64,000 nucleotides of DNA, from the NCBI RefSeq assembly GCF_013410405.1, contig NZ_JACCFK010000001.1, positions 3,038,001-3,102,000 of the forward strand. The letters are read 5' to 3'. Within the stretch, counting starts at the first letter, position 1; every line of letters begins with the position of its first letter. Source of the DNA: Amycolatopsis endophytica (GTDB lineage Bacteria; Actinomycetota; Actinomycetes; Mycobacteriales; Pseudonocardiaceae). The translations under genes and the position numbers were made by a program. Positions 35,137 to 43,467 of this stretch are shown piece by piece. A model generated the notes under the pieces. The model did not search any database. It saw only the letters and a list, made by a program, of their open reading frames with translations, and was not told the origin of the DNA.

Positions 35137-35964
35137 TCAGAAGGCTCCCAGGTGCTCCAGCAGTAGCGCGGTCAGGACCTCCGGCACCTCCTCCGGGACC
35201 CAGTGCGACACGTCCTCCAGCATCTGGAACGAGTACGCCCCGGTGACCCAGTTCTCGGTGTCCAAGGCGGCCGTGGAGCCCAGTGCGACGTCGTCGGTGC
35301 TCCACACGTAGAGCGTCGGCACCGAGACCTTGCCAATCTCGGCTCGGGGGCGGTTGGCCCGGTACCAGTTCAGGGCCGCGGTCAGGGCCCCGGGCTCGGA
35401 CAGGCGCCTGAGGTATTCGTCGACCCGGCTGGGTGGGACCTTCCACTCGAACATGCGTCGCAGGGCTTCGGCGTTGTTGGCGAGCATGCGCTTTTCCGTG
35501 CCGCTCGAACGCCAGTCCCGCATGTACTGCGAGCGCATCTGCTGGTCCTCGTCCGTCCGCAACGCCGCGCTCAGTGCGCCGGGGTGCGGGGTGGACACCG
35601 CGGTGAGCGTACGCAGCCGTCCGGGGTGTTCGGATGCCGTCCACCACGCGGCGGCCCCTCCCCAGTCGTGGCCGACCAGGTCGAAGCGGGGCCACTCCAG
35701 TGCGTCGGCGATGGCGAGGACATCGCCGACGATCTCGTCCATGCCGTACTCCGCGGCCGTGTCCGGGCGCACGCCCGGGGAGTAGCCGCGCTGGTCCGGC
35801 GCCACCGCCCGGTACCCGCGGTCGCCCAGCACCGCGACCTGGTGTTCCCACGAGATGGCGGCCTCGGGGAACCCGTGCAGCAGCAGGACGGGCCTGCCGT
35901 CGGCGGGTCCGGCGGCGATCGCGTCGAACGAACCGGCCGCGGTCGGGATGCTCAGGTAGTCCAT
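35137..35964 (-). CDS. Alpha/beta hydrolase, epoxide-hydrolase-like
   Basis: A 275-residue hydrolase. The oxyanion motif is LLLHGFPEAAISWE, the nucleophile is the Asp in VGHDWGGAAAW (D100 from this start), and the His is in DVSHWVPEE near residue 254. An Asp nucleophile with HGFP and GHDWGG is the hallmark of soluble epoxide hydrolases and haloalkane dehalogenase relatives. It follows the StyA-like gene by 33 nt, so hydrolysis of the epoxide made by that enzyme is the natural reading. The start could be GTG at 35967. Confidence 0.82.
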   Translation of the reverse strand: MDYLSIPTAAGSFDAIAAGPADGRPVLLLHGFPEAAISWEHQVAVLGDRGYRAVAPDQRGYSPGVRPDTAAEYGMDEIVGDVLAIADALEWPRFDLVGHDWGGAAAWWTASEHPGRLRTLTAVSTPHPGALSAALRTDEDQQMRSQYMRDWRSSGTEKRMLANNAEALRRMFEWKVPPSRVDEYLRRLSEPGALTAALNWYRANRPRAEIGKVSVPTLYVWSTDDVALGSTAALDTENWVTGAYSFQMLEDVSHWVPEEVPEVLTALLLEHLGAF

Positions 35965-35997
35965 CACGCCCCGAACCCTACGGCCTCCCTCCGACAG

Positions 35998-37227
35998 TTA
36001 TCCGGCCATCCCGTGCCGCGCCAGGAAGTGCTGCACCCGTTCGGGTGTCGCGAGGATGTCCCATTGCCGGTCGGGGTGGGCGAAGTTGTCGGTGAACGTG
36101 TCCGCGACCGCCTGGTTCGCCGACATCGCTCCGAGCATCCGCAGCAGGTGCGGCGCGGGCGGGGTGCGGACCATCAGGTTGGTCCAGTCCGCCGTCGCGT
36201 GCACGACGTTTTCCCTGCGCAGCGCCACCTTTCGGCAGAACCGCTCGTCGAACCCCCGGTCTTCGAGGATGGTCTGTCCCAGCTCCCACGCCGAGTACGA
36301 CGCGCAGTTCGCGCCCTGCCCGACGACCGGGTCCACCACCACGTGCGCGTCACCGAGCGCGACCACGTACTTCCCGTTCGGCAGCCGCGTGTAGTCCTCG
36401 CGCACGGACGGCAACACCCCGCCCTGCAACAGGTCCAGCGGTCCGGTCAGCCGGAACCGGGCCGGGTCGATGCGCTCGAACGTCCGCGGGTGGTGCCGCC
36501 GCGTCTTCTCCAGTACCAGCTTCTCGAAACCGGCCGGATCGTCGTCGTAACGCGTCTCCGCGAGGATTTCCGTGTCGCCGCCCGGAATGTTCTCGAACAG
36601 CAGCGCCGTCACGTGCCCGGCGAAGGAGAAGAGCGGAATCTCCAGCAGTTCCCCGTTGCCGGGCGAAATGCTCATCGTGACACCGCGTGGTTCGGAGTGT
36701 GCGATGCCTTCGTAGAGCCCGGCGCACAGCTTGCGCTGCGGGCTGTCGTAGGGCGACTTGCCGGCCCGGCGCGGGAACATCGCGCTCAGGCTGCCTCGCC
36801 CGGACGCCACCACGACGAGGTCGTGCCGTTCCGACAACTCTGTCACGTCGGCCGGGTCGACCGGCCGGATCCGCAGGTTCCCGCCGCGCTCGACGAAGTC
36901 TTCGAGGAGCCGCGGCAGGTAGATGCGGTAGTCCAGTGCCCGTGACGGCGCGCTGAAGAAACCGGGGAACGACAACGGCTCCGGCAGGCCGAGGTAGTGG
37001 TGGTGTCCGAAGTAGAAGTACTCGTCGGCGTCCCAGTGGTCGACACCGAGCAGCCGCTCGCGGGCGACCGTCGTGTGGTGGTGCGCGACGCTGTTGGGCA
37101 GCCGCCCGCCGGAGAGCTGTTCGATCGTCCGGTCGCTGTAGATCGTGACGTCGACGTCGTGCTGCCGCAGCTGCAGGCCCAGGTGCAGGCCGGCCACCCC
37201 GGCCCCGACGATCCCGATTCCCGCCAT
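35998..37227 (-). CDS. FAD-dependent styrene/indole monooxygenase oxygenase subunit (StyA-like)
   Basis: A 409-residue flavoprotein. The FAD-binding Rossmann motif is GIGIVGAGVAGLHLGLQL at the start, VVVASGRGSLSAMFPRR is the internal strand, and VVALGDAHVVVDPVVGQGAN is the GD motif. Length and sequence match group E two-component monooxygenases that epoxidise styrene or oxidise indole using FADH2 from a reductase. The reductase gene is 15 nt upstream in the same operon. True substrate unproven; styrene-type aryl alkenes or indole are typical. Confidence 0.85.
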   Translation of the reverse strand: MAGIGIVGAGVAGLHLGLQLRQHDVDVTIYSDRTIEQLSGGRLPNSVAHHHTTVARERLLGVDHWDADEYFYFGHHHYLGLPEPLSFPGFFSAPSRALDYRIYLPRLLEDFVERGGNLRIRPVDPADVTELSERHDLVVVASGRGSLSAMFPRRAGKSPYDSPQRKLCAGLYEGIAHSEPRGVTMSISPGNGELLEIPLFSFAGHVTALLFENIPGGDTEILAETRYDDDPAGFEKLVLEKTRRHHPRTFERIDPARFRLTGPLDLLQGGVLPSVREDYTRLPNGKYVVALGDAHVVVDPVVGQGANCASYSAWELGQTILEDRGFDERFCRKVALRRENVVHATADWTNLMVRTPPAPHLLRMLGAMSANQAVADTFTDNFAHPDRQWDILATPERVQHFLARHGMAG

Positions 37228-37242
37228 GACAACTCCTCCAGG

Positions 37243-37734
37243 TCAGTGCAGTGCGCGATAGGAACCGGTGAAGAAGACCAGCGGTTCGGCGTCCGAATAG
37301 GACAGTTGGGTCACGCGGCCGAGGAACAGCAGGTGGTCCCCGGCCGGATACACCTCGACGACATCGCAGCCGATGTGGCTGAGCGCGCCGTCGAGGAACG
37401 CGAAGCCGTCGTGGTGGTGGAACTCCGGACGCAGCCCGTGCACCGGTTGCCCGGCGAAATGCCGCGAGTGATCCTGCTGGTCGTCGGCCAGGACGCTGAC
37501 CGCGTACCGGCCGGTGTGGCGCAGCAGTCCGGCCATGCGCGAGCGGCGGCCGAGTGACACCAGGACCAGCGGCGGATCCAGGGACACCGACAGGAATCCG
37601 TTGGCGGTCATGCCGTGCACGTGCTCACCGTCGACCGTGGTGATCACGGTGACGCCGCTGGTGAACCGTCCCATGGTGCGGCGGAAGCGCGTGGGGTCGA
37701 CGGCCGAGTGGTCACCGAGTGACGTCCCGGGCAC
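37243..37734 (-). CDS. Flavin reductase (StyB-like)
   Basis: A 163-residue flavin:NADH reductase of the split-barrel HpaC/StyB family: FRRTMGRFTSGVTVITTVDG, GMTANGFLSVSLDPPLVLVS, and CDVVEVYPAGDHLLFLGRV. It supplies reduced FAD to the adjacent monooxygenase. GTG at 37734 is preferred because GGAGG lies 4 nt upstream; GTG at 37746 is in frame. It is divergent from the IclR gene, which probably regulates it. Confidence 0.85.
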   Translation of the reverse strand: MPGTSLGDHSAVDPTRFRRTMGRFTSGVTVITTVDGEHVHGMTANGFLSVSLDPPLVLVSLGRRSRMAGLLRHTGRYAVSVLADDQQDHSRHFAGQPVHGLRPEFHHHDGFAFLDGALSHIGCDVVEVYPAGDHLLFLGRVTQLSYSDAEPLVFFTGSYRALH

Positions 37735-37841
37735 GAAGCCTCCCACCAGCTCGAATACCGAGCGCCTAACGCTGTTCCAAGCTCGATATGCGAGCAGCTT
37801 ACCGTGTTAGGGTGACCCGGGCAACGAAGGGGAGCGGGGTG

Positions 37842-38525
37842 GAGGCCAAGCCGGGGGTCCGTGCGCAGACGCTGGACCGGGCGCTCGACGTACTGGACGT
37901 CCTCGCCGACGGGCAACCGCGCACGAGCCACCAGATCGCCGACGCGGCCGGGCTGCACCGCTCGATCGTCTACCGGATCCTGCGCACGCTGGAAGACCGC
38001 CAGCTCGCCCGCCGCACCGCCGAGGGCCGCTACACGCTGGGGCTCGGCCTGCTCGTCCTGTCGCGCACGGTTCTCGGTGACGTGCAGGCGCGCCTGCACG
38101 AGGTGCTCGGTGAACTCGCCGACAGCGTGGGCGCGACGGCGTTCTTCGCGGTGCCACGAGGTGGTCAGGTCGTGGCGGTGGTGACCGTCGAACCCACCCG
38201 GGTCACCGTCGCCTACCGGCCGTGGACGCGGGCGCCGCTGGACCGCGGGGCGTGCGGGCTGGCGATCCAGTCCACGGGTCCCGCGCATCCGGACGAGCGT
38301 CCCGAGGTCGGCCTGGCTCGCCAGACCGGGTATGTGCGCACGGTCGGCGAGATCCACGCCGGGCTCACCGAGATCGCCGCGCCGGTCCGGCTCGCCCACG
38401 GCGCCGCAGGCAGCGTGGCCGTGGTGTTCGTGCCGGGTGACGTGGACGAGGAGAGGGCCGTGAACGCGGTGCGGCGCACCGCGATCCACCTCACCCAGCC
38501 GGAGTCCGAGGTCTGGGAGCTGTAG
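37842..38525 (+). CDS. IclR-family transcriptional regulator
   Basis: A 227-residue regulator with an N-terminal winged helix (about 8-65: TLDRALDVLDVLADGQPRTS, IADAAGLHRSIVYRILRTLE) and a GAF-like IclR ligand domain (YTLGLGLLVLSRTVL, PVRLAHGAAGSVAVVFVPG). GTG at 37842 follows GGGGAG by a few bases; an upstream ATG at 37788 is in frame. It is divergent from the styB-styA-hydrolase operon, so it is its likely regulator, responding to an aromatic acid. The shared promoter has a GCTCG-N5-CGAGC inverted repeat. Confidence 0.87.
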   Translation, partial: EAKPGVRAQTLDRALDVLDVLADGQPRTSHQIADAAGLHRSIVYRILRTLEDRQLARRTAEGRYTLGLGLLVLSRTVLGDVQARLHEVLGELADSVGATAFFAVPRGGQVVAVVTVEPTRVTVAYRPWTRAPLDRGACGLAIQSTGPAHPDERPEVGLARQTGYVRTVGEIHAGLTEIAAPVRLAHGAAGSVAVVFVPGDVDEERAVNAVRRTAIHLTQPESEVWEL

Positions 38526-38528
38526 GGC

Positions 38529-39359
38529 TCAGGCCGCTTCTTCCTCGCCGACCAGTTCGTCCCAGTGCTGCTGCGCCGCCGGGCGCCACTCGACGTGCCT
38601 GCGGTGGAACAGTTCGGCCGCCTTGGCGCCGCTCCAGTTCGCGGGCAGCAGGCGGCCGGGCAGGCGCGGGTCGAGGAACGGGAAACGGCGCCACTCGTGC
38701 ACCAAACGGGTCTGCGCGTGCAGCACCGCCTCACCCGATGCGGGCGCCAGCGCGGCGAACTCGTCGATGAACCCCTCGTACCGCTCGTCCAGCGCGGTCA
38801 GGTCCCAGGCGCGGGCGACCATCGCTTCCTCGTCGCCGATCTGCCCGTAGGACGCGACGAACGACATCGCCTCGGCGTCCAGGCCGAGGTCCCGCACGAT
38901 CGAATCCGCCTCGCACTGGCGGCTCGGGTCCGGGCTGATCCACACGCCCGGCGTCGGCGAACCGAACCCGGCCCACGTCAGACGCGTGCGCAGGCTGTGC
39001 CGCAGGTCCCGTTTCGTCTCGGGCACGGACACCAGCAGCATCAGCCAGGTGCCGTCCCACGGCGTGGCCTCGCGGCCGAAACCGTAGATGCGCTCGGCGC
39101 CTTCGGTCAGCAGCCGCCTGCCCGGCGGGGTGAGCGACCACCGCACGCGGCGGCCCTGCCGCTCGGACACCAGCCAGCCCTCCGCGGCGGTGCGGGCGAG
39201 CGCCTGGCGGGCCGACTTCTCCTCGATGCCGAACGTGGCCAGCACGTCGACGAGGGTGGAGGTCCAGACCGGCCGCTCGCGGGGCAGGACGAACTCGCCG
39301 AGCACGGTCATCAGGACCGACCGCGCGCTCGTGTGGCTGACCTCGCGCCGCCTGCTCAC
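38529..39359 (-). CDS. PaaX-family transcriptional regulator
   Basis: A 276-residue regulator with the PaaX layout. The N-terminal winged helix includes SVLMTVLGEFVLPRERPVWT and VDVLATFGIEEKSARQALARTAAEGWL. The central segment has DGTWLMLLVSVPETKRDLRH and TWAGFGSPTPGVWISPDP. The C-terminal helical domain includes LVHEWRRFPFLDPRLPGRLL. PaaX represses phenylacetate degradation and responds to phenylacetyl-CoA. Its place 3 nt from the IclR stop, next to a styrene-type monooxygenase operon, links it to aromatic breakdown, though no paa genes are in the window. Confidence 0.9.
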   Translation of the reverse strand: MSRRREVSHTSARSVLMTVLGEFVLPRERPVWTSTLVDVLATFGIEEKSARQALARTAAEGWLVSERQGRRVRWSLTPPGRRLLTEGAERIYGFGREATPWDGTWLMLLVSVPETKRDLRHSLRTRLTWAGFGSPTPGVWISPDPSRQCEADSIVRDLGLDAEAMSFVASYGQIGDEEAMVARAWDLTALDERYEGFIDEFAALAPASGEAVLHAQTRLVHEWRRFPFLDPRLPGRLLPANWSGAKAAELFHRRHVEWRPAAQQHWDELVGEEEAA

Positions 39360-39471
39360 GGTGGGGCCGGCAAGGGTGTCCGCGATCGCCGCTCACCTCC
39401 CGTGAAGCTGACCTGACGCCGTTGGCGTGCTCAGGTTAGCCCATTCGGAAGGGCTCGCCGATCTCGGTAGG

Positions 39472-39699
39472 TCAATGCAGGAAATACGACAGGTCCTGCA
39501 CCAGATCCCATTCGGCGCGGTGCGCTGCGGGGGGTCCGGTCCACGGTTCGTGAATGATCCGCTCATCCCGGGCGCATTGCCCGCACAGCGGGTGGCCCTG
39601 GGCGTCGAAACACCATTCCTCGTCGGCGGGTGTCTGCTCGTGCGGAACCAGGCAGCCGTAGCAGCTTTCAGCGGGGCGGAAATCAACGTGAGTCGTCAT
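39472..39699 (-). CDS. Small zinc-ribbon-like protein
   Basis: A 75-residue protein with cysteines C13/C16 (ESCYGC), C30 (EEWC) and C39/C42 (PLCGQCARDE), suggesting a zinc-binding ribbon. The remainder is acidic and ends DLVQDLSYFLH. ATG at 39699 has GGGATG upstream; the longer open frame to 39831 lacks a good start. No catalytic motif. Function unknown. Confidence 0.6.
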   Translation of the reverse strand: MTTHVDFRPAESCYGCLVPHEQTPADEEWCFDAQGHPLCGQCARDERIIHEPWTGPPAAHRAEWDLVQDLSYFLH

Positions 39700-39817
39700 G
39701 ATCGCATCCCGTGGGTCGCAGTTGAACCATGGTAGGCACGGGTGAGAGCGCTCACGAAGACACGTCATCCGAATGTAGCAAACCGCTGTCTCGGCTGCTG
39801 AAACTCCGTTGAACCTT

Positions 39818-40267
39818 TTATTGACCGGCACGCTCGGCGGGTGCCGGAAACGCCTGGAAATTGACCGAGACCGCCTGTGTTCCGGCCCGTTCCGGGATGC
39901 GATCCTGATAATGCTTGATCAGTTTCCGCACTGACACGGCGAGATCATTCCGCTCCGCGGGTGTCAGGTGCAGCGTGGCGGAGAACGCTTCGCCACCGGA
40001 ACCTTCGGCGTGGAGATCGAATTCCGCGGATTCCGTCTCCGATTCCCATCGCAGCCGCCATGGTTTGACCCGGCCGCGGCCCCGCGGCGCTTCCTCGATC
40101 AGGCCCAGCCGGGCGAGCTGACGCAGGTGGAAGGAGCACAGGCCGGAGCTGTGCCCGAGGCGCCGGCTGGCCTCGTTCGCGGTCACGGTGCCCAGGTCGG
40201 CGAGCAGGTCCAGGAGCGCGACCCGGATCGGGTGCTCGGGCAGGGGGTTCTCGGGTCGGTTCTCCAC
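39818..40267 (-). CDS. Winged-helix (ArsR-like) regulator
   Basis: A 149-residue protein. The N-terminal winged helix (about 10-60) reads HPIRVALLDLLADLGTVTAN then EASRRLGHSSGLCSFHLRQL and ARLGLIEE, as in HTH-20/ArsR-type repressors. The C-terminal part has LTPAERNDLAVSVRKLIKHY, often seen in PadR/ArsR-like proteins with a YqaK-type tail. GTG at 40267 lies inside a double palindrome, so the protein probably represses its own gene and the divergent peptide deformylase gene. Inducer unknown. Confidence 0.78.
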   Translation of the reverse strand: MENRPENPLPEHPIRVALLDLLADLGTVTANEASRRLGHSSGLCSFHLRQLARLGLIEEAPRGRGRVKPWRLRWESETESAEFDLHAEGSGGEAFSATLHLTPAERNDLAVSVRKLIKHYQDRIPERAGTQAVSVNFQAFPAPAERAGQ

Positions 40268-40294
40268 TTTGCAAAGTGTGCTACTTTGCAAAGT
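40266..40294. promoter_or_regulatory. Twin-palindrome operator (ACTTTGCAAAGT twice)
   Basis: The perfect 12-bp palindrome ACTTTGCAAAGT occurs at 40266-40277 and again at 40283-40294, spaced 17 bp start to start. It covers the regulator's start codon and a TACTTT (-10-like, 40282-40287) for the divergent deformylase gene. A probable binding site for two dimers of the HTH protein. Confidence 0.75.
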
Positions 40295-40319
40295 CGTTGA
40301 CAAGGGTTGCGGAGGCGAG

Positions 40320-40955
40320 ATGGCCGTTTACGTGCAGGGACGTCCGGTCGGGGACTGCCCGCGGGTGCTGCCGGAAGCCGAACGGGGTACGCCGCGGCGG
40401 ATCACCGAGATCGGCGAGCCGATCCTCGCGCGCCCGTGCCGCACGGCGACCGAGTTCGGGACCGCGGAGCTGGCCGCCCTGATCGACGACATGTTCGCGA
40501 CGCTGTACGTCGCCGAGGGCGCCGGTCTCGCCGCCAACCAGGTGGACGTCGACCTGCGGTTGTTCGTGTGGGACTGCTGGGACGAGTACGGCGACCGGCA
40601 CATCGGCCACATCCTCAACCCGGTGCTCGACGAGGAGCCGGTGTCCTCCCGTCGCCTGCTCGAAGCGCCCGAAGGCTGCTTGTCGGTGCCCGGACCGTAT
40701 GCGAAGCTGCCGCGGGCCGAGCACGCCGTGGTGCGCGGCGTCGATCAGGACGGCAACTCGCTGGTAGTCGAGGGGCGCGGGTACTTCGCGCGATGCCTGC
40801 AGCACGAGTCCGACCACCTCGACGGCGGCCTCTACGTCGACCGGCTGCCGCAGCGCAAACGCAAGTCGGTGATGCGGGAAATGCAGAAGTCACGCGACGA
40901 GGTGATGGCCCGTCGCGCGGAACTCACCCGATCTCGTTCACCAGAAGGTCGCTGA
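40320..40955 (+). CDS. def: Peptide deformylase
   Basis: A 211-residue Fe/Zn enzyme that removes the formyl group from new proteins. All three motifs are intact: GAGLAANQ (67-74), EGCLSVPG (118-125) and QHESDHLDG (161-169). Metal ligands are C120, H162 and H166; E163 is the catalytic acid. GGAGG lies before ATG 40320. It is divergent from an HTH regulator over a double operator, which is unusual for a housekeeping gene and suggests a regulated or inhibitor-resistant paralogue. Its 3' end overlaps the convergent peptidase gene by 32 bp. Confidence 0.92.
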   Translation: MAVYVQGRPVGDCPRVLPEAERGTPRRITEIGEPILARPCRTATEFGTAELAALIDDMFATLYVAEGAGLAANQVDVDLRLFVWDCWDEYGDRHIGHILNPVLDEEPVSSRRLLEAPEGCLSVPGPYAKLPRAEHAVVRGVDQDGNSLVVEGRGYFARCLQHESDHLDGGLYVDRLPQRKRKSVMREMQKSRDEVMARRAELTRSRSPEGR

Positions 40956-41634
40956 GGTCCGCGCCGGGACGCAGTTCGGCCGGTTCCGAGCCGCGCTGGA
41001 ACAGCCGCGCGCCCGGTGCGTCGCCGCCCAGGGTGAGTTCCCGGTCCTCGCGGCGAAGCCAGGTGCCTTCGCGCATGCCGAGCACCGGGACGTCGTTCTC
41101 CTCGAGGAACTGTTCGATGCGTTCCTCACGCGTTTCGCCCATGTGGGTGGAGTTCGTGTCGGGGTCGGTGTAGTGCGGGTTGATCTGGAACGGCACGAAC
41201 CCGGCCGCGTCGAACGCGGGCGGTTGCACGATGGGCATGTCGTTGGTGGTGCGGATGGTGGGGCAGGCGACGTTCGTGCCCGCGCTCGATCCGATGTAGA
41301 CGGTGCCGTGCGCGACCCGGTCGCGGATCGGGGCCAGCAGTTCGCGGCGGTAGAGCTGGCGCAGCAGCCGGAACGTGTTGCCGCCTCCGGTGAACACGGC
41401 CTGGGCGGAGTTGAGGAGCTTGATGGGATCGTCCTGGTGTGCGCCGGCGACCTCGACGCCGAACGGGGCGAGGGCCTTGGCGACGGTCGAGGTGTAGCCG
41501 TCGTGGTCGGCGAGGGCGAACGGCACGAACACCAGACGCCGCACGTCGGCGAGCACTTCGGCCAGCGCGTCGGTGGCGTGCTCCAGGTAGCCGCGTCCGG
41601 GCGCGGTCGAGTTGGACAGCAGCAGCAGACGCAT
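40924..41634 (-). CDS. Peptidase E-like dipeptidase (S51 family)
   Basis: A 236-residue cytosolic Ser peptidase. TGGGNTFRLL is the S51 glycine motif, the nucleophile Ser is S117 in YIGSSAGTNVACP, and INPHYTDPDT carries the His region. PepE cleaves N-terminal Asp dipeptides. ATG at 41634. The last 32 bp overlap the deformylase gene on the other strand. Confidence 0.85.
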   Translation of the reverse strand: MRLLLLSNSTAPGRGYLEHATDALAEVLADVRRLVFVPFALADHDGYTSTVAKALAPFGVEVAGAHQDDPIKLLNSAQAVFTGGGNTFRLLRQLYRRELLAPIRDRVAHGTVYIGSSAGTNVACPTIRTTNDMPIVQPPAFDAAGFVPFQINPHYTDPDTNSTHMGETREERIEQFLEENDVPVLGMREGTWLRREDRELTLGGDAPGARLFQRGSEPAELRPGADLSDLLVNEIG

Positions 41635-41731
41635 CGACGTTCCCTTTCCCGGCGCACGCTTTCCGCATGCCTATCACGGGCGGTGTGCGAAGTTCCGGCG
41701 GAAGTGAGCCCGACCACTTACGCCGGGCGAC

Positions 41732-42163
41732 ATGGCAGGTGACGTGCTTCCCGACGCGGACAGCCCGTTCGGGCGACGAGTCCGCGAACGACTCGACACT
41801 GAACGGGTGATCTGGTTGACCACGGTGGGCGCCGACGGCACCCCGCAACCGAACCCGGTGTGGTTCCTGTGGGCTGACGGCGGTTTCCTGATCTACAACC
41901 GCCCCGACGCGAAGCGTCTCGACCACGTCCTGGACCGGCCCCAGGCCGCGCTCCACTTCAACAGTGACGACGGTGGCGGGGACATCACCGTGTTCCGGGG
42001 CCTGGCCCGCCCCATCGACACCCAGCCCGCGGCCCACGAGAACCCCGCGTACCTGGCGAAGTACGGCGATGCGATGCAGCGGATCAGCGGCAGCGTGGAG
42101 AAGTTCGGTGAAACCTATTCGCGGGTGCTTCAGGTCCGGGTGAACGGGGTGCGCGGCTTCTAG
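41732..42163 (+). CDS. Pyridoxamine-oxidase-like, F420-type split-barrel protein
   Basis: A 143-residue protein like the Rv3369 group of the FMN/F420 split-barrel fold: RVIWLTTVGADGTPQPNPVWFLWADGGFLIYNRPDAKRLDH is the core, RPQAALHFNSDDGGGDITVF the second half. Members bind F420 or flavin; the reaction is unknown. Its stop codon TAG at 42161-42163 includes the TA target of the IS630 element inserted immediately after, and the gene remains full length. Confidence 0.82.
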   Translation: MAGDVLPDADSPFGRRVRERLDTERVIWLTTVGADGTPQPNPVWFLWADGGFLIYNRPDAKRLDHVLDRPQAALHFNSDDGGGDITVFRGLARPIDTQPAAHENPAYLAKYGDAMQRISGSVEKFGETYSRVLQVRVNGVRGF

Positions 42164-43346
42164 TACCTCTTCAAGGAACGTTGACGTGGTAACCGTGTCG
42201 CGTGGACATCCGGGCGGGTGAGCGCGAGGCTTGCCAGTGGAGGTGAGTCATGGCACGTGCGCCGGAGGTGTTCGCGCGGTCGTTGGAGCCCGAAGAGGCC
42301 CAGCGGCTGGTCAAGATCACGAGGTCGACCCGGGATCGGGTGCGGCTGCGACGGTCCGGGATCGTGCTGGCCTCGACCCAAGGCCGGTCCGCGGGCGAGA
42401 TCGCAGCGATGTTCGCCGCGAGCGAGGGGTATGTGCGGGAGGTGATCCACGCGTTCAACGACTCCGGGTTCGCGGCGTTGTCCCCAAAATGGAGGGGCGG
42501 CCGCCCAGCTAAGTTCGGGCCGGCCGCCCGGGATCAGATCTGCCGCATCGCCGCCTGCCAGCCCGCTGAGCTTGGGTTGCCGTTCACCACCTGGAGCCTG
42601 ACCAAACTGGTCGAGTATTTAGCCGAGCACGCGTGGATCAGGGCGAGCACCGAGACCGTCCGGCAGATCCTGCGCAAGGAAGGCGTGTCCTGGCAGGCGA
42701 CGAAGACCTGGAAAGCCAGCAAAGACCCGGACTTCGTGGCCAAGAAGACTCGCATCCTCGACCTGTATGACCGACCACCCACGGACGGACGGGTGATCTG
42801 CGTCGATGAGTTCGGGCCGCTGAACCTGCAGCCCCGTCCCGGTCGCGGCTGGTTCCCTCGCGGCCGACCGGCCCGCCTGCGCGCGACCTACACCCGCACC
42901 AAGGGCATCCGGCACATGTTCGCCGCACTCGACCTCGCCACCGGGCAGATGTTCTACCGGTTCCGTGACCGCAAACGCTGGCCCCAGTTCCTCGACTTCT
43001 GCAAACAGCTACGCCGACGCTTCCCGGCCGGGAAGCTCTACCTGGTCTGCGACAACTACGGACCACACGGCAAGGCCGAGGTCACCGCGTGGTGCGCGGC
43101 CAACGGGATCGAGCTGGTCTACACACCCACCAACGCCTCCTGGCTGAACTGGATCGAATGCGAGTTCACCGCGGTCCGCTACTTCACCCTCGACGGCAGC
43201 GACTACCCCAGCCACGCCGCCCAAGAGGCCGCCATCGCCGGCTACCTGCGCTGGCGCAACCGCCACTGCCACCCAAAGCGTCACTTCGCCGTCAACTCCA
43301 AGATCCGCCGACCGGATTACCTACCCAACGTTGCTTGATGCGGCAC
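42163..43346 (+). mobile_element. IS630-family insertion sequence, intact copy
   Basis: About 1184 bp flanked by TA at 42161-42162 and 43347-43348. The left end (GTACCTCTTCAAGGAACGTTG) and the inverted right end (GTGCCGCATCAAGCAACGTTG) match at about 16 of 21 positions. Joining the flanks restores CTAG, the preferred IS630 target. One full transposase gene is inside. A deleted relative lies at 61.6-62.4 kb. Confidence 0.85.
42250..43338 (+). CDS. IS630-family DDE transposase
   Basis: A 362-residue transposase. The N-terminal HTH region includes VRLRRSGIVLASTQGRSAGE and IAAMFAASEGYVREVI. The DDE core has ICVDEFGPLNLQP (first Asp), YLVCDNYGPHGKAEV (second Asp) and NWIECEFTAVRYF (Glu). It ends YLPNVA in a form conserved in the second copy. 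No stop or frameshift, so it could be active. It catalyses cut-and-paste movement into TA targets. Confidence 0.92.
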   Translation: MARAPEVFARSLEPEEAQRLVKITRSTRDRVRLRRSGIVLASTQGRSAGEIAAMFAASEGYVREVIHAFNDSGFAALSPKWRGGRPAKFGPAARDQICRIAACQPAELGLPFTTWSLTKLVEYLAEHAWIRASTETVRQILRKEGVSWQATKTWKASKDPDFVAKKTRILDLYDRPPTDGRVICVDEFGPLNLQPRPGRGWFPRGRPARLRATYTRTKGIRHMFAALDLATGQMFYRFRDRKRWPQFLDFCKQLRRRFPAGKLYLVCDNYGPHGKAEVTAWCAANGIELVYTPTNASWLNWIECEFTAVRYFTLDGSDYPSHAAQEAAIAGYLRWRNRHCHPKRHFAVNSKIRRPDYLPNVA

Positions 43347-43467
43347 TAGCGCCCTGCCCTGCCCTGAATCGAGCTGGGTGGTCGTCCCGTCGCCTGACAA
43401 CGGGATGACCGCACAGCGGACCATGCACCCGAGGTGAGCCGGACTGCTCTTCCGTCATCCCGGAGTC

